A stretch of DNA of 64,000 bases from Dipteris shenzhenensis (lineage: Eukaryota; Polypodiophyta; Polypodiopsida; Gleicheniales), in assembly GCA_047967505.1 (NCBI GenBank), contig CM106541.1; one strand, written 5' to 3'. Positions 9,318 through 22,470 of this stretch are shown in pieces. A program made the position numbers and the translations under genes. Under the pieces are notes generated by a model. The model saw nothing but the letters and a program-made list of their open reading frames with translations. It searched no databases and was not told where the DNA came from. The first letter of the stretch is position 1. Every line of letters starts with the position of its first letter.

Positions 9318-12300
9318 ATGGAAGGGACGAGTGGAAGATTGTCCGATGATGCGCCAATGCCCGAGAGCACAAAGTGGCTTACGGAGAGGTTATACTATCA
9401 TTGCGCTCATTGCAAGCGAGAAGTATGACATCAATGTCATATTATCATGCACCACTTGTGGATGTATGGGGAGGAGCTCGAACTAGTACCCATCGTTGGC
9501 GTTGCACGTGTTGATGGATTATCGGTAAGTCAAAGCTATTTAAGTTCGCAGTTAATATTGGATACCAGGAAATACAAGATCTTATATTTACACAAAATCT
9601 TAAAATAGGATGAGGAGGCTGACGAGGGTACGCATATACCTTCACACTTTGAGCAATACTATCGTCTCTCGGATGATGACGAGGGTATGGTCGACATGAT
9701 GAATTCTATTTTTAGGGGCACTACATCCCATGTACATGTGATGTCAAAGTCTGAGGTCAAAATGTGAGAGCTGCAATCACCACAATTGTATGAGGGTGCT
9801 AGGATGTCTAAACTATGTGCTTATCTCTCAATCTTGAATCTGCAAGTAAAGTATGGGTGGCTGGATACAAGTGTCTCGACCTTAATGAGGTTAGCTCTTG
9901 CATTAATTTGACTCATTATTTGGATATTGTTTGTTTTGAGAATCATCATGTATGGATTAGTGTACCAAATCATCATTGTTTGAAGCCTATGTATGTTTGA
10001 ATTGTGATAGGTTGCTCCAGAAGATGTTGCCTACACCAAATACCATGCCCGCATCAAGAGATGAAGCGAAAAAGATGCTAACAATGGTGGGTATGGATTA
10101 TGATACCATCCATGCTTGCCGTAATGATTGTATTCTCTTTCATCGTGAGCATGGAGATTTGGCTAGTTGTCCGAAGTGTGGGGAACAATGATATAGAGAT
10201 GACTTGTAGGGTGAGCAGATACTGGTAAAGGTCTTGAGACACTTTCCCATCGTTGCAAGAATACAGTACATGTTCTGATGCAAATCCTGATGACATGGCA
10301 TGCATCTCATTGGTCCACTGATGACACATTGAGGATTCCCACAGATTGTGCAGCTTGGAAGCACGTAGATAATCAGTGGCCGGACTTTGCGAGGGAGCCA
10401 TGCAACTTACATCTTGGGCTCACCATGGACGGTGTGAATCCTTTCGGATTATGCTCGACATCTTGGTCGACATGGCCCATAGTCGTGGTGAATTACAATC
10501 TCCCACCATGGCTAACAATAAAAAAGGGATAACTCATGCTTGCACTACTTGTGCCAGGGAAGTACAAGGCAAAAAATATGGACGTTTACATGGCACCTTT
10601 GATAGAGGAGTTACAGATATTATGGAGAGGAGTGCGGGTCTTTGATATTTCCAGAGCTCCTAGACATACCAATGATATTTTGGTTAGGGGTATCTTGATG
10701 TGGACCATGCATGACTATCCAGGATATGGAGAGTGCACATGTATGTGGTTGTGTCTCTACAAGTATAATATAGGATTATGCTTTTATGACTCTCTTTCGC
10801 ATGCATGTCTTATACTAACACATTCATGCACGTGTGCAAGACTTGTTACAAGTGGGTACCATGCTTGTCCTATTTGTGGACTAGGTTTGAAATCGCTTGC
10901 ACGATACTCTAAACATATGAGGACAAATGTTTATGAAGGTCATGCTCGATACCTTTCGCTCGACCATCTCGCACGTGAGGTCAACTTGATCCACCACCGT
11001 CATATTTGAAGGCAAGTGACTAGATTCAAGGTTGGAAGGTGAATGGAGAGGAACATCCTCCTGGTATGAAGAGGCTATCGATCTTTCACGAGCTTCCTTA
11101 TTGGGGTCAGTTACAAATCAATCATCTCTTGGATCCCATCCATATCTTCAAGAATGTGGGGGCTAATATTTGGGCACACTTGGTTGGTTCCGAAGACTCG
11201 AGAGGAGTGCGAGAGGACTTGCGTGCTATGAATAGGATGTCTCGTTCGTGGCCCCAAGTGCATGCTTCGGGAAAAGTTGTCCTCTCGAAAGCAATGTGGA
11301 TCCTCTCTACGAGGGAGGAGGCAGCGGTCAAGGCAGACATTGCCTCTTTTCAAACACCGATAGGGTACATGCATTGCTTGAAAGGAGCATTTTCAAAGGA
11401 TAATAAGCTTAGTGGGCTCAAGTCCCATGATTGGCACAAGGTCTTACAGGTATTCTAAGCTGTACAATTAGTGTACCGATAATCGTGATGTGTTAGCGTA
11501 ATTATGATTATGTTATATTGTTGACATGACTTCTTTGTTGATAGTTCATCCTTCCAATTACAATAAAAGGGTGCTTACAAGAAGATGTTAGAAATGGTAT
11601 ATTCAAGATCTGTGGTATTGTGAGGTATGCTTACTATCAAATTGCATTGATTGCATTTTCTTCAATTTCAGCTGATTAATTTGTAGACTGATTATGAAAA
11701 TATCTTACATGGACATGTGAAATAGGTGGATATTGTAGGTACCGTTCATATCAAAATCTCCATATCGAGCATCAAGAAGGCTAGGGTGGAATCCATCGAA
11801 GCCGTATGCTTGCTTGAGAAGCACTTTCTCTCGATCATTATGATAACTCAAGTCCACTTGCTTGTGCACATAGTTCATAAGGTGACTATTGTAGGTACCG
11901 TTCATAGTCGATGGATGTTTTTTCTCGAGTGGTTTATGAAAACTTTAAAGGGATTTGTAAGACAAAGAGCAAGACCAGAAGCAAGCATGGCAAAGGGATG
12001 GCTTGTGCAAGAGTCATTAGTATATATCACGGAGTTTCTTGCATCCATGGATCCCGATATGCTGCAAGCTTGGCATAACAAGGATGATGATCGCATCATT
12101 GGCGAGGTTCCCGAAGGAAAAGGGATTGAAAGAAAGATGAGCAAATGGAGAAATTCAATAAGTTTTGTATCCTCAATAGCCCTGAGATGCAGAGGTGGAT
12201 TGAGAGATATGAAGTGGCCAAAGCAAAAAGAATAAATGCAAGGATGAGATTCAGAGTAATGTACAAACAATCGCAACCATATCCACGAGATCTGGCTCTT

Positions 12301-13301
12301 CTCCCCACTCACATGTCACTTGATTGGCTGCAACTGGCTCTACATAAAGCCGAACATGATGGAGAGACAATAAATGAGCGTGAGCGAGAGTTATCATATG
12401 ATGCATGTAAATTTCTTACCTCTTGATGTAATTAAGTAATTATTTGTGGCAATATACGCTATAAAATAGATGCATCTTCATTGTTTTAATGATGCTCTTT
12501 TACAGTACAAAAAGTACATTGCATTATGGTCATATGGACAACATTTTCACGTGGAACACATCGATTCAAAGAGAGTCACGTATGATTGTGTAGTCATGGC
12601 TAACTTCACATAAGATAGTTGAGCAAGTGCTTTGGATACCAATCTTCTCTCGTCACAGTTGGATTATTGTGGAACCATACGCAAAATCTATGAAGTTGAT
12701 TTCAGACGATTTAGTATTTTCATTCTTGATGTAAAATGGTCTAGAACTATTTACAATGGTCCCCATGTGACAGTGAGAAAAGATAGTAGCGGTTTCTTTG
12801 CAATAGACTCCACCAAACAATGGACCAATGAGAGTGATACTTTTGTTCTTCCCGAGCACTCTAAGCAGGTGCATACTAATGATTTAATTAATCGATGCTT
12901 TCGTTTTTAAAGATCCATTGATACATGTACTTGAGCATAATTTCATATATATAATTGACAACATCTAGCACCCATCTTCAATATAGGTGGTTTTTCATCC
13001 GAATCGTTCTGATCCAAGATGGTGGTACGTGATCCAAGTTGCACCACGAAGTAAGCAAATTTTTGAAGATAGAGATGTGGATATGGAGATGCCACTACCA
13101 ATGCTGGATCTAATTGATCCCAATGAATCTAGCGAAGAAGATGAAGATCACAATATGAGCCAAGAGGAAGATGCCCATAATGACATCACACGGGAGAAGA
13201 TGGAGATCACGATATTGAGGAAGAAGACAACGATCATCAAGAATCACCACACTTTATTGAAGAAGATGATCAAGTACCTTTTGGTGAATGTACGGTGCTA
13301 G
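9318..13301 (+). pseudogene. CACTA transposase (TNP2-like) pseudogene
   Basis: Broken reading frames follow TNP2 order. 9318-9427 is a short first exon like the transposase-associated domain. 9611-9880 contains LYEGARMSKLCAYLSILNL. 10006-10191 contains MDYDTIHACRNDCILF and CPKCGEQ. 10212-10530 has KVLRHFPIVARIQ, then MDGVNPFG and NYNLPPWL. 10536-10990 has the segment MAPLIEELQILW and HACPICG. 11039-11442 holds LPYWGQLQINHLLDPIHIFK and a DWHK exon end. 11890-12425 holds SRWMFFLEWFMKTLKGFVR. 12640-13300 resembles the DUF4216-type C-terminal region (YCGTIRKIYEVDF, RWWYVIQV). Stops and frameshifts occur throughout, and introns are likely between blocks. The protein would cut and rejoin the element ends in the nucleus. 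It is inactive now. Confidence 0.87.
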
Positions 13302-13584
13302 AGTACGATGATGATATAGGAGATCAACTCAGTATAGAGTTGGAGATATACTTGTTTGGCACCTTAGACTTGGCTTAAGATGAAACAGTTGATGTAAATG
13401 CTCTTCATTGATTTTTTTCATCTCAAACTTGGACATGAATATATGAGCTTCAAAGGCTCGATGTACATGCTCTCATATTTTTATTCTCTCAAAAGATCAA
13501 ACATGTATGAAAATTTAAAAAAATTTGTCAGTGGAAAAAACTAACTTTTAAAGCCTTTATGAGTAAAAAACCTCTCTGGAAAAT

Positions 13585-13702
13585 GTCGCTATAAAATAGT
13601 ATCTCACTGTCTCTATATAGCAACACTTAAAAGTCGCTATATAGCGATGTTTGTAATAGTTGCTATATAGCAATGTTTGCCTAAAGTCGCTATATAGTGA
13701 TG
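13585..13702. repeat. Right subterminal repeats of CACTA element
   Basis: Five copies of (G)TCGCTATATAGCGATG-like motifs lie at about 13585, 13609, 13633, 13659 and 13686. The copy at 13633 contains the perfect palindrome CGCTATATAGCG. Confidence 0.87.
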
Positions 13703-13797
13703 CTATACGGGATGCGCTTTTCATATCGATGATTAGCACCCTACGTGCACTAAACATCGGTACGTAAATGTTGCAATAGGGTCCGTGTGTAGTAATG

Positions 13798-14839
13798 GTT
13801 TTTAAAAAGAGACTCTCACTTGTGCGATAATTTATTCTCATCATTAAATGTAATTATCAAACTATGATAATAAAATAATGTCGACAACTCTCGACAAGTT
13901 AATCTCTGCCTCTTACAAACATACTCTTCTAGCAATCTTTAAGTCATCACATATGCACTACAAATAAGCCAATGAACACTTACAAGTGCGGACTGCTCTA
14001 AACAAATGAAGATTGACTGATTGACTCAAAGTTCCTAGAGCTATATCCACAAAATAAGTGTATCTTCTTATGTATATCTTACATGCTAAAATTCCATATG
14101 ACACCTGAAGCACTGAGAAAAGACATGTGCATGCAATTCATAGAACTTTCAAACCAATCTAAATTTAAGACAGCAAAATGTGGTCAACAATTCTTTGAAT
14201 CTACGCTCTTTCAGTAGCTATACCCGGAGATCAAAAGCATTACCCATTACACCGAAGGATTGCTACATAATAATTATTACTATTGTATTGAAGAATTGTT
14301 ACAACATGTTTTCTTCTGCACATTTGATTTTGAGTTTGAAATACATCATTCACAGAATCAAATTAACAGAAACACTTCCAAAATAACAGAACCTACACAG
14401 AAGCCACAAAAACTATGGCTCCTCTTAATAACCCGAGAAATGCTAATTTTCCTATGTACAACAGAAACAACAACACCAAAGTATACTCGTTGGACCAAAG
14501 ACATGTGTCAGATTTTAGAAAACATGATTAATTTAAACACACTCACTTCTACCCCACTGATGCAATGGACATCTTAAAGTAAAAAATCCCAAAAGCATTT
14601 CTTCGGAGTGATACTATCAAACGTAGGATTCTGGACATTAAAAAGAAACAAAAAAAACCAATGACACAACACAAAGATGATTACAACAACCAAGCCATTG
14701 AACAACACAATCAATTACAACACCACAGTGAGGCAGCAACAACGCTTGTACTAGAACAAACCTCAAACTCACAACTGAAAATGACAACACACAAATGAAA
14801 GCGAGCATGCATAATAGATGAATGTATAACATTACAAAA
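13798..14839. other. AT-rich interval before the Helitron; no gene recognised
   Basis: A- and T-rich sequence with short open frames lacking recognisable motifs. It may hold the decayed 5' end of the Helitron, but I see neither a diagnostic 5' TC terminus nor conserved coding sequence. Confidence 0.45.
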
Positions 14840-16918
14840 ATACTTAAAAGCATTTGGAACTCCTTCAAAGTTCATAGAAAAATACATTAACACAATTTGA
14901 GAAACTCCAAAATATGAATGTTTGTCATGTGAGCGCTTAATGTTTAAAAAACAAACAACATACGCAAAAGAAATCACACACGCTTGGATAATAACCAAGA
15001 GACAGAAAAATGTTCCTTTTGAGAAAAAGAAACAATGAATTTGCAGAGAATGCAAGATGGCTATAAAACTAAATAGCATGCCAAAGTATTTTGTTCCTCA
15101 CCAAATAAAGCGAAACACGGAGTTATTAAATGTCATAATCCTTAATGACATTGAAGAACACTTAGTTGCACCAAGAATAGCATTTACTCAAATAAGAGAA
15201 CTAACACACGAAGGCCAGTACGGCATGCATGGTAGCATTGTAAATGTCATGGCTGACACAAGTAAAATCCAACATATATTACCAAGGTTTATTAATAATG
15301 AATCATCAATAATACTTGGAATTGAAAAGATACTACAATATAAGAGTGCATACTTGATTGGGAAAGTTAGACCAAATATTCTTATGTGAGCATTATGTAC
15401 ACTTGTTCAAACCCCACTTTACAAATCTAACAACGTTCAAATCAACGAACAGTGGACAAACATTTGCAAGAAATCCTATGCTCACAAGAAAATATAGAAG
15501 ATGAGGAAAACAACCAACAATCCTACCCAGATCAGACTAATGAAACTTATACAGATACTTTGATCCATAACATTGTTACATCTAAACAGGTCATAGATTA
15601 CGAAAATGATATCAACTACATAGCCCCTTGCAAAAACAATAGACCGTTGGGCCTATTTCAAGACAAGTACAGTGAAGAACTAAATTTCCCTATGCTTTTC
15701 TTTGGCTCAGAAAGACATATTCAAAATCCACAACTAACATATCAAGACATCAAAAAATGGGAATTGACATGCAAATCCCTCAATTTTTCACAAAATATAC
15801 CCAACTTATTTTTTAAATCAATTAAGGTCCTCATTTTAAATCAAGTAATGCAATCCATTTGGGTACGATTGCCCAAAGGTGCACTGCAAAACAAAGTACT
15901 ATGTGCTAAAGATGTTTCAAATGACACGAATATTGAAGCCATTTTAAAATCCAAAATTTGGTACAGGGACTTCGAAATCCTTTGCACCTCTCTGAACCAC
16001 AACGAAAAACTCAAGAAAGATGCATTCACAATAATGAGGCAATTAGGTCCTCCATCTATGTTTATGACATAATCATGTGCCAAAAGAATGTGGGAACCTT
16101 TGATAGAATGTTTGTATGACATATACTTGAATATCAACAAACAAAATATAACACAACAACACACGAATGCTGACATAAGAAACTTAATAAGAAATAACCC
16201 AACAATCTGTGCAAGATATTACACTCATAAAATCCAACAATTCCTCAAACTGATAATGAAAGACAATGAAATACTTGCAAAAATACAGGATTACTTCTTC
16301 GTCATGGAATTCCAAAGTAGAGGAAGCCAACATGAACATGGAATCATATGGATAGAAGATGCACCAACCTATGGAGTTCACAACAATAATACCATCACAT
16401 CTTTTGTTAATAACTACATAACGTGTGACAAAAACCTACTACCACAAAAAATCAAGGACATCCAAACCCACAAACATTCATCTACATGCCATAAGAAGAG
16501 ACTCAACAATTGCAGATTTCATTATCCGAAGCCTCCACTACATCAAACAATGTTTCTAACCCCTTCAGATGCTAATGATCTCCACATTAACAAAGCAATA
16601 TATACATAAATTGCTACACATTTACATTGTATAGGTACTGAAACAAATATCACATTCATCGAGTGGATTGATTATATCGAAATGGACATATCAACATATG
16701 TGCTGGCAATACAATCACAAATAGAAAAACCAACACTATTCTTGAAAATGCAACCAAAGGACATTTTCACAAACGCTTTTAATCCAAAAATGAGTTTCCT
16801 ATGGCAATCAAATATGGATATACAATACATCATGGACCCATATTCAGCCACGACATACTATACCTCATATATTACAAAAATGGATGACACTAACAAAAAG
16901 CCTGTAACACACAATTAA
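14840..16918 (+). pseudogene. Helitron RepHel protein, N-terminal and Rep half (broken)
   Basis: Segments in order: 14860-15056 contains Cys pairs (YECLSCERL and ICREC). 15057-15389 has LVAPRIAFTQIRELTHEG, typical of the DUF6570-like domain preceding Rep. 15452-16072 has RPLGLFQDKYSEELNFP and FTIMRQLGPPSMFMT, typical of Helitron_like_N. 16088-16609 has FFVMEFQSRGSQHEHG, where HEH corresponds to the HUH metal site (16331-16339). 16690-16918 has SNMDIQYIMDPYSATTYY with the tyrosine-bearing region. Stops or shifts separate the segments (for example TAA near 16072 and 16609). The Rep activity would nick and join DNA through tyrosine. Not functional as it stands. Confidence 0.85.
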
Positions 16919-17659
16919 AAATTGCATACAAGGCAACATTACTACATATGATAGATTACGAAAAATGGGAAACACATTTTTGCACGCACAACAAATGAGT
17001 GCATAGTTGGCATCTTTCATTACTCTATATTTACCCTTACATAGAACAACAAGAAGCTTCTACTTTATAAATACAAACAAAGAAGAAAACAGAGCACTCA
17101 TCCTCAAGCAAAAAAGAAAACTACAACACCTCCCTAGTGAGTCCACCAACATCACATGTGACACACTATCATCAATAAATAGACAAAAAGAAAAAACATG
17201 AATGACATTTGTCTCACAACATTTGTAGCATAATATAATTACGATAATGGCAACATTAAGAAAAGGTGCAGGCCAAGAATTATAAGATTCGTAAAGTTCA
17301 ACATCATTAAGGATCCGAAAAATTACTATCGACAACAAGTACTCTTATACTATCCTTTTAAAGATGATGAAAACCATGAACTATTAATACATGGTTCTTG
17401 GCAACAAGCCTTCAATTTTGGCCATGACATTATACTACAAAATAAGGCTTTGTATACACAAGAAGTTAATGATGAAAAATAAGAAAAAATAAGAAAAAAG
17501 CAACATCCCACAAATAAATAACTACGATACTGACAATATTAACAATAATGACATCGAACAAAATAATTTCCCTACATATGACATTGCATCTGACATGCGG
17601 AGCATAGATAAAAAAAATAAAACCAAAAATTTCATATTCCAGTCAAGAAACAAATCCTA
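16919..17659 (+). other. Decayed linker between Helitron Rep and helicase
   Basis: AT-rich sequence with many stops between the two Helitron coding blocks. It probably represents the middle of RepHel. Fragments such as SFITLYLPLHRT and RIIRFVKFN are compatible with that but not diagnostic. Confidence 0.5.
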
Positions 17660-18575
17660 ATGCACAATGACGAGTATTTCAAGATGATTTACTCCTTGAA
17701 CAACGAACAAAGACAACTGTTCGACAATATTATGATATGCAAAAGGATTCATCCAACAGAGAAAATACATTTATTTCTCATTGGTGGAGCTGGTACAGGC
17801 AAAACATACCTTCTCTTGAAGGTTTACTCCGATTTTATAATCGAACCATTTCAAATATAGATTATGAGCTACTACATGTATTAATGCTAGCTTACATAGT
17901 AAAAGCAGCCTACAACATAAACGACCTCACTATACACTGTGCATAGCATTTACCATTACAAACAAAAAACTTAACCTCCCGTTCAAGGGAAAAGATTGAC
18001 ATACTAATTCATCTTTATGAACAATTACAACTTATTGTCTTTTATGAAATCTCATTATTAGTAGGAAGACGCATTTTGGATTTTGCAGACCTATGCATGA
18101 GAACATTCAAAAGAAACCATTCAGAATACTTTGGAAATGTCAATGTCATTTGCTATGGAGATTTATATCAAGTCAAACCAATAAGAGATAGTTGGGCATT
18201 CAAATCAGAAGAAGACTCAATATAGGCAATGGCAAACACATACTGGCTCACAAAGCCACAATGCTATGAACTCAAAAAAACAATGTGCCAAAACAATACA
18301 GATTTCATACAAACATTAAACTCTTTCAGAAATTGCACACATACAAATGACCAAATACAATACATAAACCGATGTTGCCTTCGTGAGCCACCCAAAGACC
18401 ATACTTTCCCCCACCTTTACTATACTAACCTTGAAACAAATAAATATAACGATAAAGTATTCCATCAAGTAATAGGTAAAGAATATAATATAAGAGAAAT
18501 CGATACATTCAATAATGACGAGGCTTCCACGATCTTATTAAGGAAGGTAGTACATCCAAACTACATGAGTCTATA
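17660..18575 (+). pseudogene. Helitron Pif1-type helicase domain (broken, truncated)
   Basis: Starts with LNNEQRQLFDNI followed by a Walker A motif GGAGTGKT at about 17783-17806. A degenerate Walker B region (FYEISLL) and the motif GDLYQVKPI near 18160 follow, then WLTKPQCYELKKTMCQ and LNSFRNC. These are the order and spacing of the Pif1 helicase domain of RepHel. In-frame stops and a frameshift occur, and the C-terminal helicase motifs after about 18575 are absent. Confidence 0.82.
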
Positions 18576-19016
18576 GGTACTTAGAGAGTGAGTCTGAGTT
18601 AGAAGAGGCTTGCTCTAAATCCTATAATTTTGCCTTGCTAGGATCTACATGAGCTTGAAGATTTGAGTCCAGCTACTCTTAGAGAGTGTGGTGACTCAAC
18701 CAAGGTGAGTGTAAAAGAGTGTTTAAGCATTGATTCATTAGCTATGACTATTTATATCTAAGTAGTTCCATCTTAATACAAGTATTTTTGCTGGCATCTT
18801 TGGCTTCCAACCTTGCAACACTTGTATTCTTCTATGTAATCTTGTTCGTCTGTCTCCATACACATTTTCCCACCTTGAGAATCAAGTAGTGTCTACTCAA
18901 TAAGAAATCATTGGAGTGAAATAGAGAGCATCTTCTTGCTAGGCATTGTACACACACCAAGCATAAAGCATTGGTTTACTAGTCAACTGAGGAATAAGAG
19001 AAAGAGACCATCAACA

Positions 19017-21270
19017 TTTGGTGACTATAGAGGGGAATCATGTGCTTGAATATTCAGTGGGCGATTGAGCAGCATAGATGTTAAGAGTATAAAATTATGC
19101 TTAAGCAAATGAGCTATGATAGTTTCCCAAATTGACATACCATAAAAGATTCATCCGAGTGTCTAAGGAAGAGTCGAGGTCTTATAAAGACCTACTTGAT
19201 GACCGATGTCTGGAAAGAATAGTAAACATGATTATTTAAGCCTTCACAAATTTTTTATACATGGTAAGAGAGACACCAAGGGTATGTGGCTAGGAGAGGA
19301 GTACCTATTCCAAGGTTAAAAAGGTTAGCAAAATACGGTCACAAACTACGATGACCAACACTTGAAGTAAACATGTTTCTGAACTTCATCCAAGATGAGT
19401 CGATGAACACAAGATTGGCAAATTCTTAAGGCTAAGGTATGAAGAAACCAAGCATTATTACAATTTAGAGAGATAGGATTTTGAATCATTTGGTGAGCCT
19501 ACCCATGACCCAAGCCTTTGAGTGAGGTGATCAACCTAGAATGCATGAATCAATTCTACAGGCCAGATGAGCCTCGAACTCAAAAAGACCTGCTTGTGAG
19601 ATGGAGACACAGCATGGATTACACTATGAGTGGGATGTATTAGTAAATTTGATTAATGGGAAACAAGCCCATCATGAAATATATCAAAGTTTGAGCAGTC
19701 ATCTATACCAGTTTGATCATGTAGTGCTCTAGTTTTAAGATGAGCATACACAGGCCATGTTCCTAGTGATATTTGCTAGCATGGACCATGCGGATACTCA
19801 ACAATAATTAGTCATCAAGATATTATAAGATGAGCACTAAGTCCTATTCAAGATGGAGTAGCATGGATATAGCCAAAAAGTGCTAAACATACTCAATCCC
19901 CAATTGAAGCATGAAAGCACAAATCAAGAAGTCTAGATGACACAAGAAGACCCAACTAAATGATTCCAATTGGGGCAAGAAGATACAACTCAAGGATTAT
20001 AGCTACAGCAAGAGGGCATAAATCATAAAGTCTAGTTGAAGCAAGAAGGCCAAAATAAGAAGTCGCCCATCACTAGCTAAGTCATGCTACGCATGTCAGT
20101 CACAGGGCTAGACCTGATTGAATGAGCATGAGGACACTCATGTCTTATAGATGTTGATCCAAGAGACATAGTCCTTGAGCTAGCAACAACCATTAAAGAA
20201 ATGGCAGCTCAGCCTATCGAAGTAAAGCTCTAGGAATTCAAGGGTGCTGATCATTCATGAAGACCCATACAGTCATTTGCAGAGTTTTCTATGGGAGTGC
20301 CATAAATGGGGCCATGACCAAGGGGAAGTACATGAATTACTTCCCTTTCACAAACAAAGATAGCATAGCATTGGTTTAACCAATTTCTGATTGGTTAATT
20401 CATAGATTGGTAATAAATCTTCAAGGCTTTACCCTTAGGAGGTTCAAGCAAGAAATAAATGAGGAGGATGTTTGCACAAAATAGAGCACTGAGTTGAATT
20501 AAAAAGAGAATGAATCTATTTAAGACTTTGCATTAGGAATGCACATGCTTGGCTAATTATGGGTTGTACTCAGGTAGACTCATGGCCTCCAAAGATTGTC
20601 AATCCAACTAAGACTTATGAGAAGAGTTATTGAATTTAGAAGTAGCTCTAGAGAAGTGTGCACTTGCCTAGAAGAAGTCAAAGAAAAATCCTTAATGGAG
20701 TCACGAGAAATATGTTCCTCCAAATGAGACAAGCTAGAGTCAAGAAAAGACCCAAAAGGAGTGATAAGGAAGATGCTTCTCTAAACCAGACAATCTAAAC
20801 TCTACACTTGCAAAGGCCTTGAAAGAATTGGGTTTTTGAGGCAACCTAGTTCAAATGAAAAATGTTGCAATAAATGTCCAAGGCAAGGACACATCAAGAT
20901 GAGTGTCAAAATAATAGTTGCAATACTTGTAGTAAATTGTGCATGACAAATTTGGGTGTTGGTACAATAAAAACTACATTACAAATGTTCATCATGTGAC
21001 ATAGGAAGATAAGCCTAAAAATGGATGCCCACTAGGGCCCTAGCAGGGCAAAAGAAAAAGCACAAATGGTAAATGTAAAGTCAAGGGCCATCATAGATTT
21101 GGTGCTACTTTTGTGATGAAAATCACGCAAAGGCTAAGTGCAAGTTGTGGCAAGAGCATCTTGACAAATCCCTACCACTTGAGTAAGGCACTAGCAGCTA
21201 TTAGCCTAAAGACATGGAAATCAAAGACTGATTTCTACAAGGTGTTGAATCTTAGCTGATGGAAATGCAA
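19017..21270 (+). pseudogene. Gypsy gag-like remnant (very decayed)
   Basis: Short fragments on the plus strand resemble a Gypsy Gag and its nucleocapsid linker, such as IKEMAAQPIEVKL and KHPMG-like pieces, but stops occur every few tens of codons. I rely mainly on its place between the LTR/primer junction and the RNase H remnant. Confidence 0.4.
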
Positions 21271-21375
21271 ACTTTTCTAGTGGGAGAGATTGAAATATTT
21301 CAAGTGGCAATTGGTCTCAAGAAGAAGATTAAAAAAGAAGGTATTTAGATTGACACCAATAAGGTATAATTGATC

Positions 21376-22404
21376 TATTGAAAGGATGCTTAAGCCTGAG
21401 AATTTGACACGATTGAGGTCTTTTGTTAGATTCATCAACTTATAAAGAAGATTTGTGAAGAATTTTTCCAAAATTATAGCTCCATTATATAAAATGACCA
21501 CGAAGGATACCAATGTGATTTTTTATATTCATGTAGATGCCTCTAAATATGGAATTAATATCATATTGGTATAGCTAGATGGAAAATAAAATCATCCAAT
21601 GTATTGTACAAGCTAATTCATGATTCCTCTTGAGTGCAATTATAGCACTACGGAGCTTGAAGCTCTTGGAATGGTGTATGCTAAGTTATAGCATCATTTT
21701 CTTGGAAATCCATTCATCTTTTAGATTTGATTACCAAGAATTGCTCTACTTGATCAATAAAATAGTAATCAAGCGGCATTTGCAAGCGGCATTTGCAAGA
21801 TGGATATTGTAATTGCAAGAGTTTAATTTATAAATTGTCCATAAGCCAAAAAAATCTCTTGCATGATAGGCTACTTGTCCATCTTAGATGAAGATGAAGG
21901 AGTCACTATCAAGCTACCCTATGCCTATTTGCTCATTGTGGATTTTATAAAAATTGAGTATGAAGAGATGTTGTACTATCTATCACAAATAACCTTCCTT
22001 GAGAACATGTCCAACAATGAGTGTATGTAGTTAGCTTTGAAAGCCTAGAAGTACAATTTCATTGAGATCTGATTGGTGGCAAATTGTATCACCAAGGTGC
22101 AGATGGTGTGTTGTGGTGTTGGGTTTTCTCACATTAACATGCCCTTGTACATACCGAGGTACATACTGAGCTACTAAAAATGTTTTGTAGGTAGGGTTAT
22201 GGTGGGACCCTCTATTAAATGATGCACATGCTTGGTATGTGGGATGAGATGTCTATTGAAGGTCATTTTTGCAGAGTCATGTGCCATTACAACCAAGCTA
22301 TCCATGGGAAGCATTTCAAGATGGGGCTTGGATTAGATGGGTTCTTTCAAGAATATAGCACAACATACTCAAAACAAGTACATATTCATGTGGCCATGGA
22401 TTAG
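21376..22404 (+). pseudogene. Gypsy RT-thumb, RNase H and integrase remnant
   Basis: Plus-strand reading through stops gives LTRLRSFVRFINL, RRFVKNFSKIIAPLYK, the RNase H start HVDASKYGINIIL, and NYSTTELEALGMVYAKL with HHFLGNPFIF. Further on come LYHQGADGVL and a decayed integrase zinc-finger region near 22220-22400. This is the canonical end of RT, RNase H and start of integrase in Ty3/Gypsy pol. The same family occurs at 52507-54420. Confidence 0.72.
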
Positions 22405-22470
22405 GCTACTAAGGGGGTAGAATGCAAAGCCTTAAGATATTGATATAAATGTGCTTAATAAGTAATTATA

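Larger units (their letters stand above)
9110..13797 (+). mobile_element. Decayed CACTA (En/Spm-like) DNA transposon
   Basis: A TNP2-type transposase pseudogene fills the interior. Clusters of an imperfect 12-bp palindrome CGCTATATAGCG flank it on both sides (three copies at 9132-9212, five at 13585-13702), as expected for the subterminal repeats that bind CACTA transposase. The right end may be near 13797, where the minus strand reads CATTACTACAC, close to the family CACTA terminus. The matching left terminus is not found. Boundaries are inferred to about 50 bp on the right and are less certain on the left. Confidence 0.78.
14840..18575 (+). mobile_element. Decayed Helitron (Rep plus Pif1-type helicase)
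   Basis: A Helitron-like N-terminal and Rep region (14840-16918) and a Pif1-family helicase region (17660-18575) lie in the same orientation and in the order of plant RepHel proteins. The helicase stops before its C-terminal motifs, and sequence of different character begins at about 18577, so the 3' end is missing. The 3' hairpin and CTRR terminus were not found. Rolling-circle transposons of this type move by Rep-mediated nicking and helicase unwinding. Confidence 0.82.
18577..22420 (+). mobile_element. Highly decayed Ty3/Gypsy retrotransposon
   Basis: A putative LTR remnant ends at 19016 with ATCAACA. A primer-site-like TTTGGTGAC and leader follow; a homologous junction occurs at 54577. 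Stop-ridden gag-like sequence follows to about 21270, then RNase H and integrase remnants to 22404. Most of protease and RT appears to be deleted. No 3' LTR was identified. Confidence 0.65.

Noticed and set aside
9110-13797. Subterminal palindromes read as CRISPR-like direct repeats
   Set aside because: The motifs are clustered at two ends of a eukaryotic transposase gene, have irregular spacing and no unique-spacer array.
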